Virus record (IMG/VR): IMGVR_UViG_3300044846_001670
Location: 1-28,979 of that record
Origin: a virus
Reading direction: 5' to 3' (one strand)
DNA: 28,979 bases
The notes below the pieces were generated by a model, which saw only the letters and a program-made list of their open reading frames with translations, made no database searches and was not told where the DNA came from. Below, in pieces: positions 23,472 through 28,979 of this stretch. The translations under genes were made by a program, and so were the position numbers. Position 1 is the stretch's first letter. The number at the start of each line of letters is the position of its first letter.

Positions 23472-23919
23472 TATAGTCTTTGTTTAAAATGTAAGCGGGT
23501 TTTAGCTCTGTAACAATGTTTCCATCTTTTAACACAGTCTCATGCAAGCATTCGAATTTATCTATTTTAAAGCCTTCTGCTTGAAAGAAGTTAAGAGATT
23601 GGATGTTCTGTGCTTTAACCCTTGTAAATGCCTTTATAGGGCTCTTATTTTCGTTATAAGCATCATGTAAAGCTATACTAAGTATTGCATGACCATAACG
23701 CTTACCTTGAAACTCCTCAGATACTCGTATAAAAGTAATTCTATACTGGTTATCTTTTTTCTTTTTAATTAAAAGTACTGCTACTACCTCTTTTCCTTCG
23801 TGTAGAGCATGTACTTTTAGTGTAGGATCCATAAATGATTTTTCTGTGAAGGTTACTCCAAAGTGACTAGAGATAAACTCAAAGTACTCAGGTTTCTTTT
23901 CACATACATGTGTTATCAT
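23455..23919 (-). CDS. GNAT-family N-acetyltransferase
   Basis: A 154-residue protein with the GNAT core: IRVSEEFQGKRYGHAILSIAL (strand 4 and the acetyl-CoA pyrophosphate-binding loop, variant of Q/R-x-x-G-x-G/A, here Q-G-K-R-Y-G-H) and KAQNIQSLNFFQAEGF (typical A-x-N-x-x-S-x-x-F-Y-x-x-x-G-F ending). It probably transfers acetyl from acetyl-CoA to an amine or protein; the target is unknown. Phage-encoded GNATs are known to modify host proteins or nucleotides. It overlaps the HTH gene's stop by 4 bases (ATGA). Confidence 0.78.
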   Translation of the reverse strand: MITHVCEKKPEYFEFISSHFGVTFTEKSFMDPTLKVHALHEGKEVVAVLLIKKKKDNQYRITFIRVSEEFQGKRYGHAILSIALHDAYNENKSPIKAFTRVKAQNIQSLNFFQAEGFKIDKFECLHETVLKDGNIVTELKPAYILNKDYNDNRI

Positions 23920-24101
23920 ACGTAGATTATTTTTAGTTTTTCTTTTGCTTTGGCTCTTTTATAAAGAGAACCAAAAGCATAATGATTCATACCCAGCTTA
24001 ATACCTGCCCTACCATAACTTAATTTAAGTTCATCTCTAAGTATGAGTGCAGCGTATTGTTTAGGTGTGAATCCTTTTAGATCTAGTTTTAGTTCGTCCA
24101 T
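23916..24101 (-). CDS. Small helix-turn-helix protein, 61 aa
   Basis: The protein carries FTPKQYAALILRDELKLSYGRAGIKLGM followed by AFGSLYKRAKAK, with the spacing of a sigma-70 region 4-like HTH (first helix, turn, recognition helix, basic end). It starts 1 base after the HNH endonuclease gene. Likely a small DNA-binding regulator, possibly of the adjacent genes. It is too short for a sigma factor. Confidence 0.6.
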   Translation of the reverse strand: MDELKLDLKGFTPKQYAALILRDELKLSYGRAGIKLGMNHYAFGSLYKRAKAKEKLKIIYV

Positions 24102-24102
24102 A

Positions 24103-24615
24103 TTATACTAGTTTTAGTAATTTTTTATATTTAGATCTAGATAGTTTAAGTCCAGTTACAGCTCCATCGTAGCAAAGGTTTTCTGCTCTACATGCTTCTG
24201 CTACACTTTTATAGTAAGTACCTGTTTTCAGACTTACTACGTGTATGTGCCAACTAGAAGCTTTGATTGCATTTAAGTGCATGATGTTCTCTACTCTGGT
24301 ACCCCACTTAAGATTGGTGTAGTGATTGTTAAGCTTATCTCCGTCTAAGTGTATTACACACTCACCTTCAGGTCCATCTAAGAAAAGTTTGGCTACCAAA
24401 GTTTGCCTAAACACTCGTTTCTTAACAGAACCTACAGATAAGATAACTCCTGTAAGTCCATCACGATTAATAAAGCCTTTTAAGATCTTTTCTTTCTTAA
24501 CTCTAGCTTCTAGTCTACCGAATCTAGGTTGACTGTAAGATCTTTCTAAGCTTTTAACCTCTCCGTATTCATTTACATGATAATATTCTTCGAATCCTGG
24601 AATAGGCTTCCACAT
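24103..24615 (-). CDS. HNH homing endonuclease with NUMOD4 domain
   Basis: A 170-residue free-standing homing endonuclease. The N-terminal WKPIPGFEEYYHVNEYGEVK is a NUMOD4 motif. The HNH core is VIHLDGDKLNNHYTNLKWGT (about 82-101) with its His and Asn residues, and eN-x-x-H follows (VENIMHL). The C-terminus has a NUMOD1-like DNA-recognition helix (VVSLKTGTYYKSVAEACRAE). It lies 2 bases after thyA and 1 base before the HTH gene, typical of an endonuclease gene inserted without disrupting its neighbours. Both start and frame look intact, so it is probably active. Confidence 0.88.
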   Translation of the reverse strand: MWKPIPGFEEYYHVNEYGEVKSLERSYSQPRFGRLEARVKKEKILKGFINRDGLTGVILSVGSVKKRVFRQTLVAKLFLDGPEGECVIHLDGDKLNNHYTNLKWGTRVENIMHLNAIKASSWHIHVVSLKTGTYYKSVAEACRAENLCYDGAVTGLKLSRSKYKKLLKLV

Positions 24616-24617
24616 AA

Positions 24618-25658
24618 TTAATTGCTTAAAGGTGCTTTGATTGTTGGATGTGATTGGTAATTAACTAACTCAAAATCAGTATTGTCTAGATGTGAGTACA
24701 AAGACTGATCTTCTGATAGTGACTTATAGAAACTATCTTCTTTCAAATGGTTTAATGTAGGTAAGTCAAATCCCTCTCTTTCAATCTGCTCTTTAGCCTG
24801 CTCGATGTGATTTAAGTAAAGGTGAGTATCGCCTAAGTTACCGATTAGCTCTTCAGGAATCATGTTAACTTCTTTAGCAATGATAGTCAATAGAAGAGCA
24901 TAAGAAGCAATATTAAATGGCAAACCTAAGAATGTATCTACAGATCTTTGATTCCACATTAAAGAAATAGCTCTACTTGGGATATTAAACTTCTCAAAGT
25001 CACTTAAGGTAAGTTGTGCTTTACCACTAAAGTGTTTGTCCATGTACGTCTTCTTCTCTTCGTAAGTCAACTCTCTTGTGTAGACTTGGAAGCCATAATG
25101 ACAAGGAGGAAGAACCATTGTATCTAATTCACCTACATTCCAAGCATTAACCATTAATCTTCTAGAGTCTGGATTAGTCTTTAAACCGTTGATTAGATTG
25201 GCAATTTGGTCTACACTTGTTTCAGTGCCGTAATCCATGTCTTTATCAGATACCCAACTTCTCCATTGCTTACCATAAATCGGACCTAACTCACCATATC
25301 TAGCAGCAAACTCAGGATTAGTCTTAATCGCTTCTACAAACTCTTCTACGGTGTAAGCGTCTCTGTCATTTGGTCTAGGTTCACGGTAGGCTTTGTAAGC
25401 GTCTCCTGTCCAGATATTACATCCGTTATCTAAAAGGTATTTAATGTTAGTGTCGCCCTTTAAAAACCACAGCAATTCAGTTACTATTGTCTTCCAAGGC
25501 ATCTTTTTAGTAGTTAGAAGAGGAAATCCATCACTCATCCTATGTCTAATGGTGTAGCCAAAGATTGATTTAGTACCTCCATTTCTGGTTTCTTTTTTTG
25601 TACCACTCTCTAAAACATCTTTTAAGAGATTTTGATAATCTAAATCCAATTTATTCAT
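24618..25658 (-). CDS. thyA: Thymidylate synthase
   Basis: A full-length 346-residue ThyA: phosphate-binding Arg25 (in KKETR), catalytic Cys186 in LPPCHYGF, nucleotide-binding NQRSVDTFLGLPFN with Asn249 (dUMP-specific; dCMP hydroxymethylases have Asp), GDTHLYLNH and the C-terminal H-P-T-I-K-A-P. It converts dUMP and methylene-tetrahydrofolate to dTMP. The usual T-G-T-G-T after Arg is N-G-G-T-K. The ATG at 25658 is chosen (MNKLDLDYQ); it overlaps the GIY-YIG stop by 8 bases, and the open frame upstream lies in that gene. An orphan copy of the first 25 codons lies 756 bases further upstream, beyond the endonuclease gene. Confidence 0.95.
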   Translation of the reverse strand: MNKLDLDYQNLLKDVLESGTKKETRNGGTKSIFGYTIRHRMSDGFPLLTTKKMPWKTIVTELLWFLKGDTNIKYLLDNGCNIWTGDAYKAYREPRPNDRDAYTVEEFVEAIKTNPEFAARYGELGPIYGKQWRSWVSDKDMDYGTETSVDQIANLINGLKTNPDSRRLMVNAWNVGELDTMVLPPCHYGFQVYTRELTYEEKKTYMDKHFSGKAQLTLSDFEKFNIPSRAISLMWNQRSVDTFLGLPFNIASYALLLTIIAKEVNMIPEELIGNLGDTHLYLNHIEQAKEQIEREGFDLPTLNHLKEDSFYKSLSEDQSLYSHLDNTDFELVNYQSHPTIKAPLSN

Positions 25659-26391
25659 TTTCTTTATTTTTATATTTCCATTTGTACCCACCAGCTGTTT
25701 GTTGTTTTCCTTTACAAACAGCATTTATGTTATATATTTTTAACTCTAATTCAGCACTAGTGACACTTTCCCACTCTTTTATAAAACCCCCATCTATATC
25801 AAACTGAAGTATTGGTTTTCTCTTTTTAGATGGCCCTAACTTGACTCCTTTTTTAATTCTAGATATTTTATCTGAAAACCCGTTTGGCTTAGGTTTTCTT
25901 AGTTTTTGTTTAGTCTCAACACTACACTTTCTACCTTTAGAAGATTCGGATATTTTTTTCTTTGTATCATCACTATGCTTCCAGCCACTTTTTATTTTGC
26001 ACTGTTGATATTGTGATATTTTTATTTTCCATTCTTCATATCTTCTATCAGCCTCAGCCTTGCCGAATTTTTCAAGCCAATACTTGTATCGACCTCTTCT
26101 TAAAATCTCTTGACCTAACTTTCTATCTCCTTCTTTACTTCCGTCACTTATGTTATATCCAATAGTCTTATCTACACTGTTTAAAGTTTTAATCCAGTAA
26201 ATTTCTTTTTCGTTTAGCTCTTGGAGAGTATAGCATTCTTCCAATATCTTTTTTTTAAAATTTTTCTGTCCATACTTTTTTACAGCAGCTTTTAGTAATT
26301 TCCCACTTCCATAGTAGTAAGGATTGTTATTTTTATCTTGCCCTACGTAAATTTTACCATTTACCAAATTAGTTGTTTTGTAGATAATCAT
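25651..26391 (-). CDS. GIY-YIG homing endonuclease with NUMOD3/NUMOD1-type modules
   Basis: A 246-residue free-standing homing endonuclease. The GIY-YIG nuclease domain occupies about 1-95: MIIYKTTNLVNGKIYVGQ, then YYYGSGKLLKAAVKKYG and LNEKEIYWIKTLNS with the metal-binding Glu. It is followed by a basic linker, NUMOD3-like repeats (HSDDTKKKISESSKG; SVETKQKLRKPKPN; FSDKISRIKKG) and a C-terminal NUMOD1-like module (PILQFDIDGG; AVCKGKQQTAGGYKWKY) that reads DNA. Frame and motifs are intact. It lies between a 5' thyA fragment and the complete thyA, whose ATG it overlaps, and its own start lies inside the reading frame of the fragment. Confidence 0.9.
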   Translation of the reverse strand: MIIYKTTNLVNGKIYVGQDKNNNPYYYGSGKLLKAAVKKYGQKNFKKKILEECYTLQELNEKEIYWIKTLNSVDKTIGYNISDGSKEGDRKLGQEILRRGRYKYWLEKFGKAEADRRYEEWKIKISQYQQCKIKSGWKHSDDTKKKISESSKGRKCSVETKQKLRKPKPNGFSDKISRIKKGVKLGPSKKRKPILQFDIDGGFIKEWESVTSAELELKIYNINAVCKGKQQTAGGYKWKYKNKENE

Positions 26392-26488
26392 AAATGCTTT
26401 CTTGTAAATATCTTCTATCAGACTTTTCTACTCCGTAATCTAAAATAGATTGAAGTAGAATTTGATATTGTTTGTCTATGCTGTTCAT
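26369..26488 (-). pseudogene. Orphan 5' fragment of a second thymidylate synthase gene
   Basis: A 39-codon frame starts MNSIDKQYQILLQSILDYG at 26488, with its ATG overlapping the stop of the gene at 26485 (ATGA). Its first 25 codons align without gaps to the first 25 of the intact thyA, ending at the same phosphate-binding Arg (11 of 25 identical by eye), and read like a standard ThyA N-terminus. From codon 26 (about 26413 on) the frame diverges (RYLQESIYDYLQNN) and stops inside the GIY-YIG gene, 23 bases past its start codon. It cannot encode an active enzyme. It is best explained as the original thyA 5' end, split by arrival of the endonuclease gene. Confidence 0.75.
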
Positions 26489-26772
26489 ATTTGGAAGTCT
26501 GAGTACTTAAGTCCCCATTGTACGTTAACCCACATCATCTCTTTCTCGGCTAATCCCTTATTCATTTTTAGTTTTTCTCTAAGATAAGCGACTCCCCACT
26601 TTCTCCATTCTTCTGCTTGTGCAGTAGTCATAGTCCAATCGGTAAACCAATCGTCTTTACGGTCTTTAATGTCATCAAATGTAACTTCATGACCTGCAAT
26701 GATAAACATCTGATTGATGATGTCAATCAATGCTTGTTCTCGTTTTTGTTCTCTACTCATTCGTTTTGCCAT
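26485..26772 (-). CDS. Conserved-looking hypothetical protein, 95 aa
   Basis: A charged helical protein starting MAKRMSREQKREQALIDI, with W-rich C-terminal half (EEWRKWGVAYLREKLKMNKG; WVNVQWGLKYSDF). I recall similar small proteins in Bacteroidetes phages, without known function. Its start overlaps the preceding gene by 16 bases. In the ancestral order it would have been followed directly by thyA. Confidence 0.7.
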   Translation of the reverse strand: MAKRMSREQKREQALIDIINQMFIIAGHEVTFDDIKDRKDDWFTDWTMTTAQAEEWRKWGVAYLREKLKMNKGLAEKEMMWVNVQWGLKYSDFQI

Positions 26773-27062
26773 AACTCATAAATGCTGTTTGTTGTTGCAA
26801 ACTTAATGTAGTTTTCTTTCTGTTCCAAGATCTCTGTAACAGTAGTTGTCATCCAGGTATAAGATATTCTTTGAGGGTCTAGGATAAGCGACCTACCTAC
26901 TGCAGCTTCATTATGAAGTTCTTTAAAAGTGCCATCTTCGTTCCACTCAATCCACCCAGCTTTGTGACCTACGTTAGATAAGCCATCTCTTTCTCTAACT
27001 AACTTGTACTTAAAGAGATCCTCTACGTTTAATTCTATTTTAACTTGTTCTATTTTACTCAT
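26757..27062 (-). CDS. Hypothetical protein, 101 aa
   Basis: A soluble acidic protein. The central part AGWIEWNEDGTFKELHNEAA then VGRSLILDPQRISYTWMTTT looks well conserved in style, and the end (YIKFATTNSIYELW) is beta-like; this arrangement is familiar from small proteins of Bacteroidetes phages. No catalytic motif is visible. The gene lies 1 base after its upstream neighbour. Confidence 0.65.
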   Translation of the reverse strand: MSKIEQVKIELNVEDLFKYKLVRERDGLSNVGHKAGWIEWNEDGTFKELHNEAAVGRSLILDPQRISYTWMTTTVTEILEQKENYIKFATTNSIYELWQNE

Positions 27063-27063
27063 G

Positions 27064-27330
27064 TCATTTATATTTAAATAAGAATTTAAGACATCCTTTA
27101 TATATTAGTAGTCTGCATATCCACTTAGGTAACCAACCAGCCATATATTCGTCTGTCTTAGTTAGTATGTATACTTTGTAGACTTCGTCTCTATTATGGT
27201 GATCTTCACTCTCACTGAATTCAATAGTAGCCCACTGACCTCTAGCCCTAAAGTAGAAGTAATGTTTTAAGAACCAGCCTTCTGCTTGTACTGGACAGTT
27301 ACCTGCTGGTTTATATTTCCATTTTATCAT
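27064..27330 (-). CDS. Hypothetical protein, 88 aa
   Basis: The N-terminal half holds GNCPVQAEGWFLKHYFYFRA then GQWATIEFSES, a pattern I recall from small phage proteins of unknown role. The C-terminal part is basic and hydrophobic (WICRLLIYKGCLKFLFKYK), perhaps a membrane-associated helix. It overlaps the preceding gene by 20 bases. Confidence 0.62.
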   Translation of the reverse strand: MIKWKYKPAGNCPVQAEGWFLKHYFYFRARGQWATIEFSESEDHHNRDEVYKVYILTKTDEYMAGWLPKWICRLLIYKGCLKFLFKYK

Positions 27331-27577
27331 CTCTAAGTTGTATTAGTTCTTGTTTTATTTCTTGGTACATTTCTATTACCTTTCTGTTTTGCCAAGCATG
27401 ATGTTCTAATGCTTCTATAGTCTTGTCTACAGAAATTAGAGAGCAAGTAATCGCTTCATTATACCTTCTCTCACAGCTTAGTAGTCCTTCTTTAAGGGAC
27501 CCATTGTTAGGCAACTGATAATAAAACTCATTGATCAGCTGCCTAGCTGGTGTTGGGTTAATAATATCTTCTATCAT
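27311..27577 (-). CDS. Hypothetical helical protein, 88 aa
   Basis: An acidic, mostly helical protein (SVDKTIEALEHHAWQN; EMYQEIKQELIQLRDDK), likely to form a coiled coil. No signal peptide or motif. It lies 3 bases after the upstream gene and overlaps the next by 20. Function unknown. Confidence 0.6.
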   Translation of the reverse strand: MIEDIINPTPARQLINEFYYQLPNNGSLKEGLLSCERRYNEAITCSLISVDKTIEALEHHAWQNRKVIEMYQEIKQELIQLRDDKMEI

Positions 27578-27580
27578 TGC

Positions 27581-28255
27581 TCACTTCCTAAGTTTATCAT
27601 TAGCTTGTTGAACAAGAGAATCTAATTGCTTATCTCTATTTTCTTTTTCAGCTTCTAGTTTCCCTAACTGTTTCTCTAAGCGATCAATACTACCCCAAAT
27701 AATACCTGCATTAGGGTCTAGTTTTAAGATTTCGGCTACTAGTTCTTCTTGTGTACCTCTACTGTAAAACCCGCTTTCTATATCATCAGCTAGGTCTTGT
27801 AGGTGTTTAGGTGCTGAAATACTAATCCTTAAGTCATAACTACTCCATTTAGTCTTGTAGTCCCAAAATATAATACCTTTGGTTAAGTTTCTAAATAGAT
27901 TGTGTAGTCTTCTGTTTCTTACTCTTACAATAGAGTTATCACAACCAAACAAATGTAAGAAGCGTAGAAACCATCTGGGGCACCATTTAGGCTTAGCTTC
28001 ATAGTCCATAGCTAAAACTAACGGATAAATAGCCTTAAAACAATCTCCGTCTTCATTGTAAGGAATAGTACCTAAGTAAGAATACTTATCATAGAAACCC
28101 TTAGGGAAGAATATAGGCCTAATTTCTCTCCAGCCTATATGCATAGTATTAACCATACCTTTCTTACGTCCTTTCCAGAACAGTAAGCCTGCTAAAAAGA
28201 AGGTTACTTTCTCCCTAACAGGTCTATTGTCTTTTATTTCAAATTTAGTTCTCAT
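27581..28255 (-). CDS. Hypothetical protein, 224 aa
   Basis: No family name can be given. The protein has a hydrophobic stretch near the N-terminus (KVTFFLAGLLFWKG), too short for a firm membrane call, a W-rich basic middle (KWCPRWFLRFLHLFGCDNSI; RVRNRRLHNLFRNLTKG), then FWDYKTKWSSYDLRISISAP, and a C-terminal coiled coil (DRLEKQLGKLEAEKENRDK). Similar proteins recur in Bacteroidetes phages as I recall. The start overlaps the previous stop by 4 bases. Confidence 0.68.
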   Translation of the reverse strand: MRTKFEIKDNRPVREKVTFFLAGLLFWKGRKKGMVNTMHIGWREIRPIFFPKGFYDKYSYLGTIPYNEDGDCFKAIYPLVLAMDYEAKPKWCPRWFLRFLHLFGCDNSIVRVRNRRLHNLFRNLTKGIIFWDYKTKWSSYDLRISISAPKHLQDLADDIESGFYSRGTQEELVAEILKLDPNAGIIWGSIDRLEKQLGKLEAEKENRDKQLDSLVQQANDKLRK

Positions 28256-28602
28256 TTCTTTACTAGTTTAATCATTTCTCTAAGGCAAGCAAGTTCTGCT
28301 TCTTCATATGCTTCAAAACAATTGTCCCAGTTTTCTTCAAACTTACCTTTATAGATATAATAAACAGTAGTATTTGAAGGAGTTGTTTTAGGCATAATTA
28401 GTGCATGTAAATTATACTTCTCTCTAAACCATCTAAATGCTTGTGAGTAGGTTGGTGCTGGGGTTTGATAAAATCGACTCTGTGCGTATTCCGATTCCAA
28501 TGATAGTTCTTGTGTTGGGTTAAAATATACGCCAAAACAAGGCTCATCAAATCCAAGTTGTTTTAACTCTAATGCTTCTGAATATAGTGTAAAGTCTTTC
28601 AT
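28252..28602 (-). CDS. Hypothetical protein, 116 aa
   Basis: The protein reads EALELKQLGFDEPCFGVYF, then APTYSQAFRWFREKYNLHA, then a Tyr-rich middle and EAELACLREMIKLVKK. This is a pattern I recall as a frequent small phage protein without function, found in Bacteroidetes phages. It is soluble and has no catalytic set. It is linked to both neighbours by ATGA overlaps. Confidence 0.7.
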   Translation of the reverse strand: MKDFTLYSEALELKQLGFDEPCFGVYFNPTQELSLESEYAQSRFYQTPAPTYSQAFRWFREKYNLHALIMPKTTPSNTTVYYIYKGKFEENWDNCFEAYEEAELACLREMIKLVKK

Positions 28603-28856
28603 TTCTTAATATTTTTATAGATATAGGTAGTATCACACTTACCATCTGTACACACAATTTCAATAGAAGGTTTGATAGGCTTATCTGATTTTACACCAAC
28701 TTGTTTTATTCCTAACATACCTGCTACTACACTTACAGCCATGAGTGCAAATAATAACAAATGGAACAAGTCACTACGCTCATCACGTTCATCATTGTCA
28801 ATTTTGTTTAATCCAAGCATAATAATAGCAGCTAAGATTCCCAGTATCCACATCAT
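28599..28856 (-). CDS. Small membrane protein with two predicted spans, 85 aa
   Basis: Two hydrophobic segments, MMWILGILAAIIMLGL (about 1-16) and LFHLLLFALMAVSVVAGMLG (about 30-49), flank a charged loop (NDERDERS). The C-terminal 35 residues are polar with CTDGKC and Y-I-Y-K, probably outside the membrane. It starts with a double ATG at 28856 and 28853, overlapping the upstream stop. Function unknown. Confidence 0.65.
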   Translation of the reverse strand: MMWILGILAAIIMLGLNKIDNDERDERSDLFHLLLFALMAVSVVAGMLGIKQVGVKSDKPIKPSIEIVCTDGKCDTTYIYKNIKK

Positions 28857-28979
28857 TGCTCACCTCCTCCGTAGGTTTGTTCGTAGTATTGTTCACCAGT
28901 TATTGGTAATGTACTTTCAGGATAATCAATTCCATGAACTGTTCCTTTGTTGTATGCAGTTTCAATTCTTTGCTTCTCC
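28853..28979 (-). CDS. C-terminal end of a gene cut by the window edge
   Basis: An open frame runs in from the window edge and ends QTYGGGEQ at TGA 28855..28853, coding for at least 42 residues (E-K-Q-R-I-E-T-A-Y-N-K-G at the edge). It overlaps the next gene's ATG by 3 bases, as its neighbours do. The visible tail is polar and ends in a glycine run; no family is recognised. Confidence 0.6.
   Translation of the reverse strand, partial: EKQRIETAYNKGTVHGIDYPESTLPITGEQYYEQTYGGGEQ

Noticed and set aside
25584-26488. A group I intron in thyA carrying the GIY-YIG gene, as in T4 td
   Set aside because: The downstream thyA has its own complete N-terminus and start codon, and there is no room for an intron core: about 22 bases lie before the endonuclease ATG and none after its stop.
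1-28979. tRNA genes, CRISPR arrays, insertion sequences, integrase or attachment site
   Set aside because: Reading both strands gave no cloverleaf, spaced direct repeats, transposase or integrase motifs; a tRNA scan would be needed to exclude a degenerate tRNA.
14116-28979. An anti-phage defence or retron/reverse-transcriptase system
   Set aside because: No reverse transcriptase, toxin-antitoxin pair, methylase or defence ATPase signatures were seen; the ATPases fit helicase and Sak4 types.

Overview
The window is part of an AT-rich double-stranded DNA bacteriophage (or prophage) genome, and every credible gene is read from the minus strand. Text order below therefore runs opposite to transcription. 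Three things point to a Bacteroidetes host. Starts are preceded by A/T-rich leaders with no clear Shine-Dalgarno sequence. TATATTTG elements, matching the Bacteroidetes -7 consensus TAnnTTTG, lie just upstream of genes that follow terminators. The tail-fibre and small-protein families resemble those of Bacteroidetes (Flavobacterium-type) phages, from memory of the families only. No tRNA, rRNA, CRISPR array, integrase or packaging gene was seen.

Layout in transcription order (high to low coordinates). (1) 28979-26485: short, tightly overlapping genes of unknown function, many joined by ATGA stop/start overlaps. (2) 26488-24103: a thymidylate synthase island. A complete thyA is preceded by a GIY-YIG homing endonuclease, which is itself preceded by an orphan fragment matching the first 25 codons of a thyA; an HNH/NUMOD4 homing endonuclease follows thyA. 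(3) 24101-22484: small HTH protein, GNAT acetyltransferase, conserved unknowns and a 50-residue single-span membrane protein, closed by a terminator. (4) 22408-18672: a 673-residue unknown with a Cys cluster, an M20/M28-like metallopeptidase with a C-terminal zinc ribbon, and a small unknown. (5) 18763-8371: replication and recombination block with possible helicase accessory protein, DnaB-like helicase, Sak4-like ATPase, SSB-like protein, TOPRIM primase-like protein, DnaA-domain-IV-like protein, uracil-DNA glycosylase, DUF932 protein, NinG, family A DNA polymerase and a NinB-like protein. (6) 8366-5073: nucleotide and DNA metabolism (DUF5664-type diphosphohydrolase, PD-(D/E)XK nuclease, dCMP deaminase) and a GroES-like co-chaperonin. 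(7) 4944-1: virion region with a 1480-residue tail fibre/receptor-binding protein containing a 325-residue intein, followed by small genes.

The genes fit a largely self-sufficient replication programme: dCMP deaminase makes dUMP, thymidylate synthase makes dTMP, UDG removes uracil, and the helicase, primase, polymerase and SSB copy DNA while the Sak4, NinB/NinG and exonuclease genes support recombination-dependent replication.

The most notable feature is the density of homing elements. An intein sits in the tail-fibre motif GDMYK/STYD. Two free-standing homing endonucleases flank thyA, one separating the real gene from a duplicated, diverged copy of its own 5' end.
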